Origin: Rothia mucilaginosa
Lineage (GTDB): Bacteria; Actinomycetota; Actinomycetes; Actinomycetales; Micrococcaceae
DNA length: 64,000 nucleotides
Direction: 5' to 3'
Assembly (NCBI RefSeq): GCF_901875305.1
Contig: NZ_CABFLY010000003.1
Location: 124,001-188,000 of the forward strand
Position numbers and translations under genes: made by a program. The notes under the pieces were generated by a model. The model was given only the letters and a program-made list of their open reading frames with translations. It ran no database searches and had not been told where the DNA came from. This document shows, in pieces, positions 45,916-54,508 of the stretch; within the stretch, counting starts at the first letter, position 1, and each line of letters opens with the position of its first letter.

Positions 45916-45960
45916 AAACCCCGCGCATCATTCCTCTTTAGGATACGGTGCGCGGGGTTT
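45916..45960 (-). terminator. Hairpin between the Alg13-like and DUF2505 genes
   Basis: 11-base perfect arms (45916-45926 and 45950-45960) in the 266-base gap. A possible terminator for the upstream minus-strand gene; T-run weak. Nothing else was seen in the gap. Confidence 0.5.
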
Positions 45961-46155
45961 CGCAGCCTAATAACACGATGCGAATCCGGCCGAGAATACG
46001 CCGTAGGCAAACAGCGGCGGCGGGTCCATACCCGCAGGTCGCCGCGTTCTCGACCGGGGTTTCGCGTGCCGGTCTAAGATGCAAGACCCCAGAGCGTCCT
46101 GCAACGAATGGGGGAGCGGGCCGAAATACTCAGCCCGTAGCGCTAGGGGCTGGTA

Positions 46156-46866
46156 CTAGGCGCTGGGAGCCATAGCGTCGATGCGTGCCATCTCAGCCTT
46201 GCCCGCACGATGCGCGCGAACGGCCTGCTTGCAACGGCTCCAGAAAGAATCGCGGCGGTGGGTCTTACCAGCCAACAGATTATGCAACTCCTCACCCAGC
46301 TGGGCTGCGGAAATTTCCGGAGTAGAAACGTAGGGCTCGGCAGTGCGGAAGAGAGAGGGGTTCGACAGCGCCAAATCCAACTTGTGGAAGAGGTCCTCAC
46401 GGCTCTCCACCACAACGGCGTGGCCGCGCTTCTCCATCAGAGCGGTGAAGGGGACCTGGTGGTTATCAACAACCTCGTCGAACTCCGCGCGGCGCGGAAC
46501 GGCCAGGGGCAGGGCACCGGTGCGGCGTGCATCCTGGATGGAACCGGGGCCGCCCTGAACCAACACAACGCTCGCGTTGGCGTAGTAGTCCAGCAACTCG
46601 GCAGCGGGAAGAAGCTTCAGATTGTCCGCGTGCTTAATGGGCGCAGTGTGGCCATGCTGCACGAGGCAGGTGACCTGCGGGTGAGCCTCAAGGTAAGCCT
46701 CAACCCAGCGCAGAAGACGATCAAAAGTATGAACGTCGGTGCCAAGAGAAACCACCAGATCGTACGTCTTCGTCGGGATACGAACCGGCGCGACAGCGGG
46801 AGTAAATACGGGCAGGTCGAACTTGGCAGTATCGACACTGACCTGGGGGAAGTTCTGAATAGACAT
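46156..46866 (-). CDS. Glycosyltransferase 28 C-terminal-domain protein (Alg13/CpsG-like subunit)
   Basis: Catalytic, donor-binding half of a split glycosyltransferase. Seen: VVSLGTDVHTFDRLLRWV, CLVQHGHT, then VVLVQGGPGSIQDARRTGALPLAVPR, the GT28 UDP-sugar site. 236 residues; somewhat longer than typical because of tails at both ends. Partner is the Alg14-like protein encoded upstream (47146-47625). In streptococcal capsule loci such pairs add the second sugar onto the lipid-linked primer. A perfect 18-bp hairpin separates the two genes, so it may have its own promoter. Confidence 0.83.
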   Translation of the reverse strand: MSIQNFPQVSVDTAKFDLPVFTPAVAPVRIPTKTYDLVVSLGTDVHTFDRLLRWVEAYLEAHPQVTCLVQHGHTAPIKHADNLKLLPAAELLDYYANASVVLVQGGPGSIQDARRTGALPLAVPRRAEFDEVVDNHQVPFTALMEKRGHAVVVESREDLFHKLDLALSNPSLFRTAEPYVSTPEISAAQLGEELHNLLAGKTHRRDSFWSRCKQAVRAHRAGKAEMARIDAMAPSA

Positions 46867-47085
46867 TGCCTATTCCTCTCTATGTATTTATCGGTAGTAA
46901 CCCCGCATATCCGATGCAAAAATCCGGAGGGCATCGTATGGATATACGCGGCGGCGTCGTGCCGGAGAGAATGGTGAGTAATCCCCGCATACGCTTCTCT
47001 GACGAGTGGTTAGTTCGTGTGGATGGTGAGTCCCCAGCGAAGCGCACGACTTTTCATATATCTGTATGTTTAATAGATACTATAC

Positions 47086-47130
47086 CCCGAAAATAATGCC
47101 CTCTATGCACGTGAGGGCATTATTTTCGGG
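47086..47130 (-). terminator. Perfect 18-bp hairpin between the Alg14-like and Alg13-like genes
   Basis: Arms 47086-47103 and 47113-47130 are perfectly complementary, with A/T-rich segments inside the stem. It lies 16 bases after the Alg14-like stop on the minus strand, as a terminator would. The rest of the 279-base gap should hold a promoter for the Alg13-like gene. Confidence 0.85.
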
Positions 47131-47145
47131 ATAGGTTAATCACTC

Positions 47146-47625
47146 TTAAAAAATAGGGTGAATCACGCGAGAATCAGGGAAATTCTTCTGCTGCTCATCG
47201 CTCTGAACAATGATGCGATCAGCAATGGTGTACAGCATTTTACCCGTCATCGTCGGCAGAGTCGGACGGTCAAAACACTCGATATACAGAGTCTTTACCC
47301 TGAAAAGCTTCGCCGCAACAAAGAACGGGACCGCGACGCCCGCACCGGCGGAAACCACCGCATCCGGACGTTCCTTCGGAAAAATCCGAAACGCCAAAAA
47401 AAGGTTACGAATAGCATTCTTAATATTGCGCGTCGTCGGATAATACGCCCAATAAGTCTTTTCGCCGGCCAACGACGATTCCACGTCAGGCTGCTTAAAG
47501 CTGACCCACACGCGGTCGTAATCCTGCCAGGCAGCGGCAGTAGCCGTCAAATGCTTCAAATGACCACCGCTGCTGGAAACCAACAAGAGCTTAGGTCGGG
47601 CCTGGGCAGAAGTTGCCTCAGTCAT
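47146..47625 (-). CDS. Alg14/PssD/CpsF-like glycosyltransferase subunit
   Basis: Membrane-associated acceptor half of the split transferase. Seen: KLLLVSSSGGHLKHL near the N-terminus, AVVSAGAGVAVPFFVAAKLF, YIECFDRPTLPTMTGKMLY and a final PDSRVIHPIF. 160 residues, the normal size. The longest frame starts at 47661; ATG 47625 with AGGAGA is preferred. Last gene of the minus-strand polysaccharide operon. It recruits the Alg13-like subunit to the membrane (family knowledge). Confidence 0.87.
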   Translation of the reverse strand: MTEATSAQARPKLLLVSSSGGHLKHLTATAAAWQDYDRVWVSFKQPDVESSLAGEKTYWAYYPTTRNIKNAIRNLFLAFRIFPKERPDAVVSAGAGVAVPFFVAAKLFRVKTLYIECFDRPTLPTMTGKMLYTIADRIIVQSDEQQKNFPDSRVIHPIF

Positions 47626-47748
47626 AAGTATTCTCCTAATACCCCACAAAGGGAGAAACAAAAAAGTGATGAGCAGCTGGGACTCGACACATCAGAATCG
47701 CCGAGCCCCACGCCATAGAGTGAATACCCACTCGGGTGTGCCCCGACG

Positions 47749-48981
47749 CTACTCACGATCCAAGAAGACCGCCAGAGAGGTGACACCCTCCAGCTGATCC
47801 AGCTGCTGGAACAGCTCACGCACCGGCTTCAAGGAAGTAGCCGCGGTAACCGGAACCAAAGCCAGACCCGAAGCCTGCACGAAACGCAACTGAGTGGACA
47901 GGGGAGTAGCGGTACTCAAGCTGATGACCAGCGGAGCCTCGCTCCTGGTCACCATCGACTCGGGGGTGTAACGGGTCAGATCCTCGCGTACCGAAGCATA
48001 ATCGGTGAAACGGGCGTAATCGCTGGGCAGAACGCGCTGCAGCATCTGGTACAAGTGCTCCACGCCGCGGTCAGTACCCGGCATAATGGCCACACCGGAA
48101 GCGCCCGCGCTCTTGATATCACCATCGGGAGCACCCACGGTACGCAGCAGCATGAACGCGTCATTCGCCTCGGAAGTCGAACCCAGCTCATGCACAGGAA
48201 TACCCGCATCCTGCAAACGGTCAGCGTACCCGATGTGACGCATCGTACGGTCGCGGCCGTACGCCACAACCAAACCAATCAGCAGACCCGCCACAGCACC
48301 GACCACGCCAAGCTTCACCGGGCCCAGAGACTTCGAAGAGCTCGGAACCTGAGCCTGGCTCATCACACGGCCACCGGCGAGGGAAGTCAGCTGAATCTGA
48401 GCGCGACGCTCCTGCAACTGGGATACCAGGGCGTTACGGTTCGCATCCCCCTCCATTGAAGCGATCTGCTCGTCCAGCTGCTTAGTTGCCGAGTCCACGC
48501 TGCTCTTGAGAGCATCGGAACGAACCTGCAGGTAGGCATTCGCCATAGCGTTTGCATAACGCGCGGCATCATCTGCGTTGGAGCGAGTGACCTCAATATC
48601 CAGCACCGAGGTCTGGGAGGTACCGGTCACCTTCACAGAGTCCATAAGACGACTGGTCAGCTGCGCCTCGGAGAGGGTATCGCCCTCGCTAATCAGAGTC
48701 TTAGCGGCCTGAGACGCCACCTCACGAGAGGACGCAACGCGCGACTCGGTCGCAATGTCAACCTTGGCCGAGTTCGCACTACCGGTACCGGCAGGATCCA
48801 CCACCATCGGGTAGACAACCAGAGCAGCCTTGGCAGTGTACTTGCCATTAGTCACATAGCCATACGCTGCACCGGCTAGAGCAAACACCACGACCGATAC
48901 CAAAATCAGCAGGGGATGACGAAAAATACGGCGGACCTGGCTACCCAGCGTCACCGAGGAGTTGTGAGAGGTGTTATCCAT
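47749..48981 (-). CDS. Wzz-type chain-length determinant, no kinase domain
   Basis: 410-residue polysaccharide co-polymerase. Seen: an N-terminal span (about 23-45, LLILVSVVVFALAGAAYGYV), a long external region rich in Ala/Ser/Asp with coiled-coil potential, a second span near 245-262 (GVVGAVAGLLIGLVVAYG), and a C-terminal cytoplasmic part of about 150 residues with no Walker motifs. The longest frame starts at 49011; ATG 48981 with AAGGAT is preferred. A second, kinase-fused Wzz is encoded at 36213-37700. Confidence 0.8.
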   Translation of the reverse strand: MDNTSHNSSVTLGSQVRRIFRHPLLILVSVVVFALAGAAYGYVTNGKYTAKAALVVYPMVVDPAGTGSANSAKVDIATESRVASSREVASQAAKTLISEGDTLSEAQLTSRLMDSVKVTGTSQTSVLDIEVTRSNADDAARYANAMANAYLQVRSDALKSSVDSATKQLDEQIASMEGDANRNALVSQLQERRAQIQLTSLAGGRVMSQAQVPSSSKSLGPVKLGVVGAVAGLLIGLVVAYGRDRTMRHIGYADRLQDAGIPVHELGSTSEANDAFMLLRTVGAPDGDIKSAGASGVAIMPGTDRGVEHLYQMLQRVLPSDYARFTDYASVREDLTRYTPESMVTRSEAPLVISLSTATPLSTQLRFVQASGLALVPVTAATSLKPVRELFQQLDQLEGVTSLAVFLDRE

Positions 48982-49034
48982 GAGGACATCCTTGGAAGAG
49001 AAAACGGACACTAATATCGGAGAAAATTGGAAGA

Positions 49035-50906
49035 CTAGGAAGTAGCGGACTTAGCACGACGAGCCGAAAGGAACCGCTCGATGCCTAACGCCTTACGGAA
49101 ACGGAAGAGCACGCCGCCGTACACCGGCACCAGAAGAACCGCATACACGATGACGCCCAGTACGCTCTGCCCCAGCAAAAGCAACGCCACCAGCGCACAC
49201 ACCGTAGGCACCGCGGCCCCCAGGAACAACGAGGGAGCCATCTCACGCCACGAGGCACGAATACCCACCAGGCGGAAGACCTGATAGCTAGCCAGGAACG
49301 TATCGATCAGCAGAGCCGAAGACCAGGCTGTCACCGCACCGTACAGTCCCCACACGGGAACCAGGGTGAAGTTCAGGACCACGGCCACGACCAGCGAGGA
49401 CAGCTTATTTAGCAGCTGCCAGCGGCTCTTACCGCTCATCAACAGCACGGACTGCACACCGCCAGCACTCATCGAGAGCATCGCCGCCGGGCAAATCACC
49501 CAGAGAATACCCGCACCGGATTCGAAGCCCTTACCAAAGAAATGCAACAGCACAGGGCCGAAGAACGCCAGGGACAGGTAGAAAGGCCACGACAAAGCCG
49601 TCAGCACACGCGTGGTGGACAGGAAGATATCCCGAGCTCGATCCAGCTGACGGGTCGCCAGCGCCGCACTAATCGACGGGCCAGTCACCACGCGACCGGT
49701 GTGCTCAATCATGGTGCCCACGCGGACGCAACGGTTGACCGCACCATAGACACCACCAGCAGCCGCACCCAGGAAAGCTGTCACCACCAGCACATCAATC
49801 CACTCAAGAATCGTTTCGACCACGGTAGCAACGCCGCGGGCCGAGCTGAAGCTCCAGAAAGAACGGAAAGTCTCCTCCGGGGAATCCTCAGAAGGCAGGA
49901 CCTCCATATGCTCCTCATTCGGAAAAGCACGCTCCAACAACCACAACGCCACAATAGCGGTAATCGCCACGGGCACGGTCCAGGCGTAGACCAGGTCCAT
50001 CAGCTGACCCGAGAACAGCACAACCAGTCCCACCGCGGCAAAGCGCAGCGTCGGCAACAGCACATTCTGAAGCACCGTAAAAGTCACCACACGGTGCAGA
50101 CCACGCAAGGCACCAAAGAAAACCGTCATGAGCGCCGCAATCAGCACAAAAGCCGAGCTGACGCGCATAGCGGCCTGATACTCGGGAGCCATAGGCACCA
50201 GGAACGAGTACACGTACACGCCCGCAATGAGGAAAACCGAAGTCACCAGCGAAGGCACGAGACCATAACGGATGAGCTGCGGGAGCAACCCATAGCGTCC
50301 CAGAGCACGCTGCGCCGAGATAGTACGCACCAGGCCGGTATCCGCACCGAAGGTCACGAGCGAAATCGCAATCGCAAACAGCGCCATCAGACGGAAAAAC
50401 TCGCCCGAACCCGCCGCACCAATACCATTGGAAACCACCATCGTGGTGACAAACGCGATGCCAGCGCCGTACATCACACACAGCGAGGCCAACGAACCAC
50501 TCTTAGCAAGGCTAGGTTGCTTCTTGCCCTGCCCCACCTTGGCTACCTGAACCGCGCTTGCGGAGGAGGCACCGCTCACAGAACCTGACCGCACCATACG
50601 GCGAGACCCCCCGCGATGCGCACCACCCGGGCGCACATCGGCGGACTCAACCGAAGCAACGGAGGGAGAGGACTCGGAAAACGCCGAACCGTCCCCGGCA
50701 GAAGCAAAATCCTGAGCGGGAGGCACAATCGGCAGGGCCGTAGTGGCCGGGAAACGACCCGAACGAATATCGTCCACAGTGGGGACGAACTCGTCGTACT
50801 CCTCGGCCAGTGCGACCTCCTTGGCTAGGGCCTGCGCCTCCTTACGTAGACGGGCCCGGCGGCGGGGATGCCCGCCACCCGAGGCCATATCAGCAGGATT
50901 CGTCAT
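49035..50906 (-). CDS. Wzx/MurJ-like polysaccharide flippase with long N-terminal tail
   Basis: Predicted lipid-linked oligosaccharide flippase of the MOP superfamily, 623 residues. About 14 hydrophobic spans from residue 137 on (starting SLCVMYGAGIAFVTTMVVSNGIG). The first 136 residues are hydrophilic, charged then Ser/Ala-rich, with no signal peptide: an unusual cytoplasmic extension, since Wzx proteins usually begin at the first span. ATG with AGGAGGG upstream, overlapping the polymerase stop by four bases (ATGA). Confidence 0.84.
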   Translation of the reverse strand: MTNPADMASGGGHPRRRARLRKEAQALAKEVALAEEYDEFVPTVDDIRSGRFPATTALPIVPPAQDFASAGDGSAFSESSPSVASVESADVRPGGAHRGGSRRMVRSGSVSGASSASAVQVAKVGQGKKQPSLAKSGSLASLCVMYGAGIAFVTTMVVSNGIGAAGSGEFFRLMALFAIAISLVTFGADTGLVRTISAQRALGRYGLLPQLIRYGLVPSLVTSVFLIAGVYVYSFLVPMAPEYQAAMRVSSAFVLIAALMTVFFGALRGLHRVVTFTVLQNVLLPTLRFAAVGLVVLFSGQLMDLVYAWTVPVAITAIVALWLLERAFPNEEHMEVLPSEDSPEETFRSFWSFSSARGVATVVETILEWIDVLVVTAFLGAAAGGVYGAVNRCVRVGTMIEHTGRVVTGPSISAALATRQLDRARDIFLSTTRVLTALSWPFYLSLAFFGPVLLHFFGKGFESGAGILWVICPAAMLSMSAGGVQSVLLMSGKSRWQLLNKLSSLVVAVVLNFTLVPVWGLYGAVTAWSSALLIDTFLASYQVFRLVGIRASWREMAPSLFLGAAVPTVCALVALLLLGQSVLGVIVYAVLLVPVYGGVLFRFRKALGIERFLSARRAKSATS

Positions 50907-52249
50907 AGGCCCTCACCCTCCTGAACTGAGCGGAGACAAGCCATCGAGGCGAGCAGCAGAATACTCAACTGCGCGATATCGAAGCTGTAGAAGATGAAGA
51001 CGACGCAACTAGCTACCGGCAGACTGTGCAACCAGTACCCCGCCGCGGTCCTCACTCGGGCCCCTGCCACTATAGTGCTCAGAATGAAGAACAGGAACAG
51101 TGCCAGACCCACAAAACCAAAGCAGAACATGAGGGTCCACAGGTAGCCCTGAGTACCCATCGACACACCGATGCTCGGCTCCATACGCGGAGTTCCATAC
51201 CCAATGATGGGGGACTCGAGCGTAGCCTTCCACGTAGCCCGGTATAGGGCAGCACGCCCACCCGTCGAATCGGAGTAATCCTGTCGACCCAGAATGTGGT
51301 CCACAGTACCGGAGACGAAGAGAGCCACCACCACAGCCATGATCGCCGCAACACCAATACCCACAGCACGCCAATTGGCAGCCAGGAACTGACGCAATAG
51401 AACGTAGGCGGCGCTGATGCCCAAGCCAATGAACATACCTCGGTTACTGGTAGCAATCGCGGGGACCGTGGAAAGGGTCATTGCGATGAGTAACGCGATA
51501 CGCATCCAAATGGAGCGCAGGCGCAACAAACAGGCGAGCATCACCGGGGTAAGTAGCGTATAGGCCAAGCCCCAGCTATTGGCGTAAGGGAAAGGCGCGG
51601 AGGGACGCACATACGCTTCGGGAGCACCCCAGGGGCGCTGAACCTCAGCTAGAGGAGGCAACATGTAGTCGCGCACAAGTGGGTTCTGCATGAATCCCGA
51701 AGGCATGATAAAGCTCATGGGGGTACGTAGACGGAACTCGGGGAAGAACACGCCGCCATAACCGAGCACAATGAGCGTGCCCCACAGGGTCGCCAGGCCG
51801 CCCATCAGCTTGTTGAGACTGATGGATGAGCGGGCATTGTAGTAGTAGAGGGCGTAGATACCAGCGCTGAGGATATTGACGAAGCGCAGACCCCAACCGA
51901 TGATGTCGGTTGAACGAGTTAGGGCAAGCGCCGCAACCACAACCCACAGGCTGAAAGCGGCCCACACCCACAGCGGGCCAGGAACCCGCACATTACCTCG
52001 GATAACCAAGTAAAAGAGCATCACTGCGGCCAGGATAATCGGGGCAATCTGCAGGATGCCCAACGCCCACAGTGCGGGGAAGCCGTAAAGTAGCGTCATG
52101 AGCGGCCAGGCCGGCAGTTTCTTCTGCGCGACCGGCTCGGGACGCAACCGTACCCGGGCGCGTGCAATGGCGCTGGGGAGCTCTTTCGCGGAGTCTTTCA
52201 GCGCGAGCGGTGAAACGCCCGGATAGGAGGGAACGGATGAAGTAACCAT
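50903..52249 (-). CDS. O-antigen ligase/polymerase family membrane protein (second copy)
   Basis: Predicted Wzy or WaaL-type enzyme, 448 residues, about ten to twelve spans. Seen: VPAIATSNRGMFIGLGISAAY, the Wzy_C type segment, and a periplasmic loop with PIIGYGTPRMEPSIGVS. First 50 residues hydrophilic. Coupled by ATGA to the flippase. With the Wzx-like and Wzz-like proteins it makes a complete Wzx/Wzy/Wzz set distinct from the first locus. Polymerase versus ligase cannot be decided here. Confidence 0.83.
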   Translation of the reverse strand: MVTSSVPSYPGVSPLALKDSAKELPSAIARARVRLRPEPVAQKKLPAWPLMTLLYGFPALWALGILQIAPIILAAVMLFYLVIRGNVRVPGPLWVWAAFSLWVVVAALALTRSTDIIGWGLRFVNILSAGIYALYYYNARSSISLNKLMGGLATLWGTLIVLGYGGVFFPEFRLRTPMSFIMPSGFMQNPLVRDYMLPPLAEVQRPWGAPEAYVRPSAPFPYANSWGLAYTLLTPVMLACLLRLRSIWMRIALLIAMTLSTVPAIATSNRGMFIGLGISAAYVLLRQFLAANWRAVGIGVAAIMAVVVALFVSGTVDHILGRQDYSDSTGGRAALYRATWKATLESPIIGYGTPRMEPSIGVSMGTQGYLWTLMFCFGFVGLALFLFFILSTIVAGARVRTAAGYWLHSLPVASCVVFIFYSFDIAQLSILLLASMACLRSVQEGEGL

Positions 52250-52267
52250 GTCTGTGCGGTATCCGGG

Positions 52268-53218
52268 TTAGAGGCCTCGGCCGGTCTTCTGGACGAGCTC
52301 AAGCAGGGTTGCGGGCTTAATGATGCCGGTAGAGACCACGTAGGCGGCCCAGGCTCGCAACTGCTTGGGGTCACGGCGTAGCGCGGCGCGTGCGTAGGCG
52401 CGTGCCTCCTTGTTATTACCCAAGGAAGCCTGAGCGTAAGCGACCTGACCGGCGATGCGTGCCAGGCCCTTAGGGTCCTGCTCGAATTCGGGGAACTTAC
52501 GCAGGATGTAGGTTAGGCCGTCGACCATGGACTGCCACTTACCCGAGAAGAAGGAAGGCCGGTCCCAGAGCACCAGAATCAGCGGCTCGGACACGCTCAG
52601 GATGTCGCCGTGGCGGGTCGCGCGCAGCAACAGATCGTAGTCTTCGCCGTAGGCGGCGGGCAGTTCCTCATCGACCAGGCCGATGCGGGCAGGCTCACCA
52701 TCGACGCCGAGCAGGTCCTCGCGGGAGTACAGCATGGCGGAGGGGTGAATCTCGGTGATGCGTGAGCGCAGGAAATCCGCGAAGGTTGCGCGCTCGGGCG
52801 CTAGGCGCACGATGTCTTGGCCGCCGGAGCGCACGGTGATGCCTGAGGAGATACCTGCGGCTTCGGGGTTTTCGCGCCAGAGGGCGACCTGCTGGGTGAG
52901 CTTGGAAGGCATCCAGTAGTCGTCGTCGTCGCAGAAACCAATCATGGCGCCGGTCGAGGCGAGGATACCGCTGTTGCGGCCGCCAGCCAGGCCGCCGGTG
53001 CGGGTGTTGGAGATGATCTTCAGGGCACGGTTTTCACCGACCTCGATGTCTTCGAGACGGTCGGGCTCAACACGGTCGAACACGACGATAACCTCGACGA
53101 AGCCGCGGTAGCTCTGATCCAGGATGGAGCGCACGGCCACGCGCAGCAACTCGGGGCGCTTGCCGTTGGTCGCGATGACGGCGGAAACGGCGGGGTTGCG
53201 AGAGGTGAAGTGCATCAT
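52268..53218 (-). CDS. Glycosyltransferase family 2 protein
   Basis: GT-A transferase, 316 residues. Seen: VSAVIATNGKRPELLRVAVRSIL, GGLAGGRNSGIL, then IGFCDDDDYW (DxD site) near residue 95, and YGEDYDLLLRATR. The C-terminal 60 residues look like a helical tail (ARAYARAALRRDPKQLR). ATG 53218 and 53215 are both possible; AGGAG spacing favours the first. Part of the minus-strand operon. Sugar unknown. Confidence 0.86.
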   Translation of the reverse strand: MMHFTSRNPAVSAVIATNGKRPELLRVAVRSILDQSYRGFVEVIVVFDRVEPDRLEDIEVGENRALKIISNTRTGGLAGGRNSGILASTGAMIGFCDDDDYWMPSKLTQQVALWRENPEAAGISSGITVRSGGQDIVRLAPERATFADFLRSRITEIHPSAMLYSREDLLGVDGEPARIGLVDEELPAAYGEDYDLLLRATRHGDILSVSEPLILVLWDRPSFFSGKWQSMVDGLTYILRKFPEFEQDPKGLARIAGQVAYAQASLGNNKEARAYARAALRRDPKQLRAWAAYVVSTGIIKPATLLELVQKTGRGL

Positions 53219-53230
53219 TGATCTTTCTCC

Positions 53231-54019
53231 TTACTCGGCGGGGGTGGACAGGCTGACGTACTTGCGGCGCATGGACACTAGAATCGTGGCGGCGTTAGCG
53301 AGTAGTAGTAGAGCGTACACGACCACGAAGAGCGGACCGAAGCCGAGGAAAATGTAAATCCAGCAGAGGGTGCCAGCGTCCATGTGCAGGTTGACGAAGG
53401 AACGCAGGGGACCGCCAGTCGGGGGAGCGGCAGTCTTGCGGTTGTTACGTAGCTGCTCGGCGAGAATCTGGCTCATGAAGTGACCTGCGGTGAGGGTGGT
53501 GAAAATCATGGGTATGGCAATGAGCCAGCCGTTGAAGGCGTGGGAACCGCTGAAGGAATAGTGCGCGGGGTACAGGAAGAAAGAGAGCAGAGTGGCCATG
53601 TGTACGGAAGGTACTCGAATCGAGTCGACCACATGGTCGAGCCACTCGCCGGCGGGGGAGGACGCACCGGTCACACGGGCTACCTGGCCGTCGGCGGAGT
53701 CAAGACCGTAGCCGAGTGCGAAGAGCAGAGCTGCACAGATACCCACGCCCACGGTGGGCGGGCAGGTGATAAGCACAATAAGGCCGGCTGCGGAGCAGGC
53801 TGCGGAAATGGCGGTGACTCCGTTGGGAGTGATGCCCAGGGCCACGGCAGCTGCGGCAAAGTAGCGGGCGACGCGACGATTGACCCAGCGGGTATAGGCG
53901 GGTACGCCAATACCGGGCTTCTGCGCTGCCTCCAGGGAGCGCAGGGTGCTGGAGAAAGTAGCGGCAAATCCCGATGAGGGGGTGGAGTTCGGGGTGTGAG
54001 GTGCCTCGGAGGTGGACAT
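53231..54019 (-). CDS. CDP-alcohol phosphatidyltransferase family membrane protein
   Basis: Transfers a phospho-group from a CDP-linked donor. Seen: the full family signature D-x2-DG-x2-AR-x8-G-x3-D-x3-D in LDSADGQVARVTGASSPAGEWLDHVVD-type sequence around residues 108-133, with several hydrophobic spans. The longest frame starts at TTG 54025; ATG 54019 with AAAGGA is preferred, giving 262 residues. First gene of the minus-strand polysaccharide operon, so it may attach a phospho-alcohol to the polymer or its lipid anchor rather than make an ordinary phospholipid (inference); the TagD-like enzyme could supply the donor. Confidence 0.86.
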   Translation of the reverse strand: MSTSEAPHTPNSTPSSGFAATFSSTLRSLEAAQKPGIGVPAYTRWVNRRVARYFAAAAVALGITPNGVTAISAACSAAGLIVLITCPPTVGVGICAALLFALGYGLDSADGQVARVTGASSPAGEWLDHVVDSIRVPSVHMATLLSFFLYPAHYSFSGSHAFNGWLIAIPMIFTTLTAGHFMSQILAEQLRNNRKTAAPPTGGPLRSFVNLHMDAGTLCWIYIFLGFGPLFVVVYALLLLANAATILVSMRRKYVSLSTPAE

Positions 54020-54417
54020 GCACAATTCCTTTGAATCGGTGAGAGGAGTGAAGGAGAGCGAATTACTCCCTTTCGGGATGGGTGCGAGAAAGTCCGGAAG
54101 TCTCGCCTGAGAAGTGAGTGGTTAGCTCTTTTTCTCAGTACACCACTATATCGATATTTTACAACGAGATTGAGCAGAAACCTTCCCGGGGGATAGGACT
54201 CCAGAAAGAAGTTGTAAAACTCACTGACTAAGCCCTTTAGTGTATTTTCCCTCTAGTGAAGAGGTTATTGTATTGGTCTGCAAGCACAGCCTGTACCTCG
54301 TCTTAGAAACCCGAATATCACCATTGATATGCTGCATGATATTCAAATTATTAGAGGGCTCTAATCATTGGAGGAGAATTCACTCCCACGAACACGAAAA
54401 AGTATTTTATTCGCATA
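54020..54417. promoter_or_regulatory. AT-rich region upstream of the second polysaccharide operon
   Basis: About 400 bases between the operon's first gene and the terminator of the fibrinogen-like gene. It should hold the operon promoter; no convincing -35/-10 pair was picked. A 78-codon plus-strand frame (54240-54476) runs into the terminator stem and is not supported as a gene. Confidence 0.4.
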
Positions 54418-54463
54418 AATGGGGTTTGACTTTCCGAAATCATTCGGAAAATCAAACCCCATT
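54418..54463 (-). terminator. Terminator after fibrinogen-like gene 1
   Basis: 21-base arms (54418-54438 and 54443-54463) with one mismatch and a four-base loop, followed on the minus strand by T-containing sequence. Confidence 0.85.
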
Positions 54464-54508
54464 ACGGAAACCATGAAATGCGCCCCTAGCTAGACGCGCC
54501 GGTCGTGA

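Noticed and set aside
49542..50588. 348-codon plus-strand frame rich in His, Gln and Arg inside the flippase gene
   Set aside because: Composition and lack of motifs mark it as a mirror of membrane-protein codons on the other strand.
54240..54476. 78-codon plus-strand frame in the intergenic region
   Set aside because: It runs through the terminator stem at 54418-54463 and has neither ribosome-binding site nor recognisable sequence.
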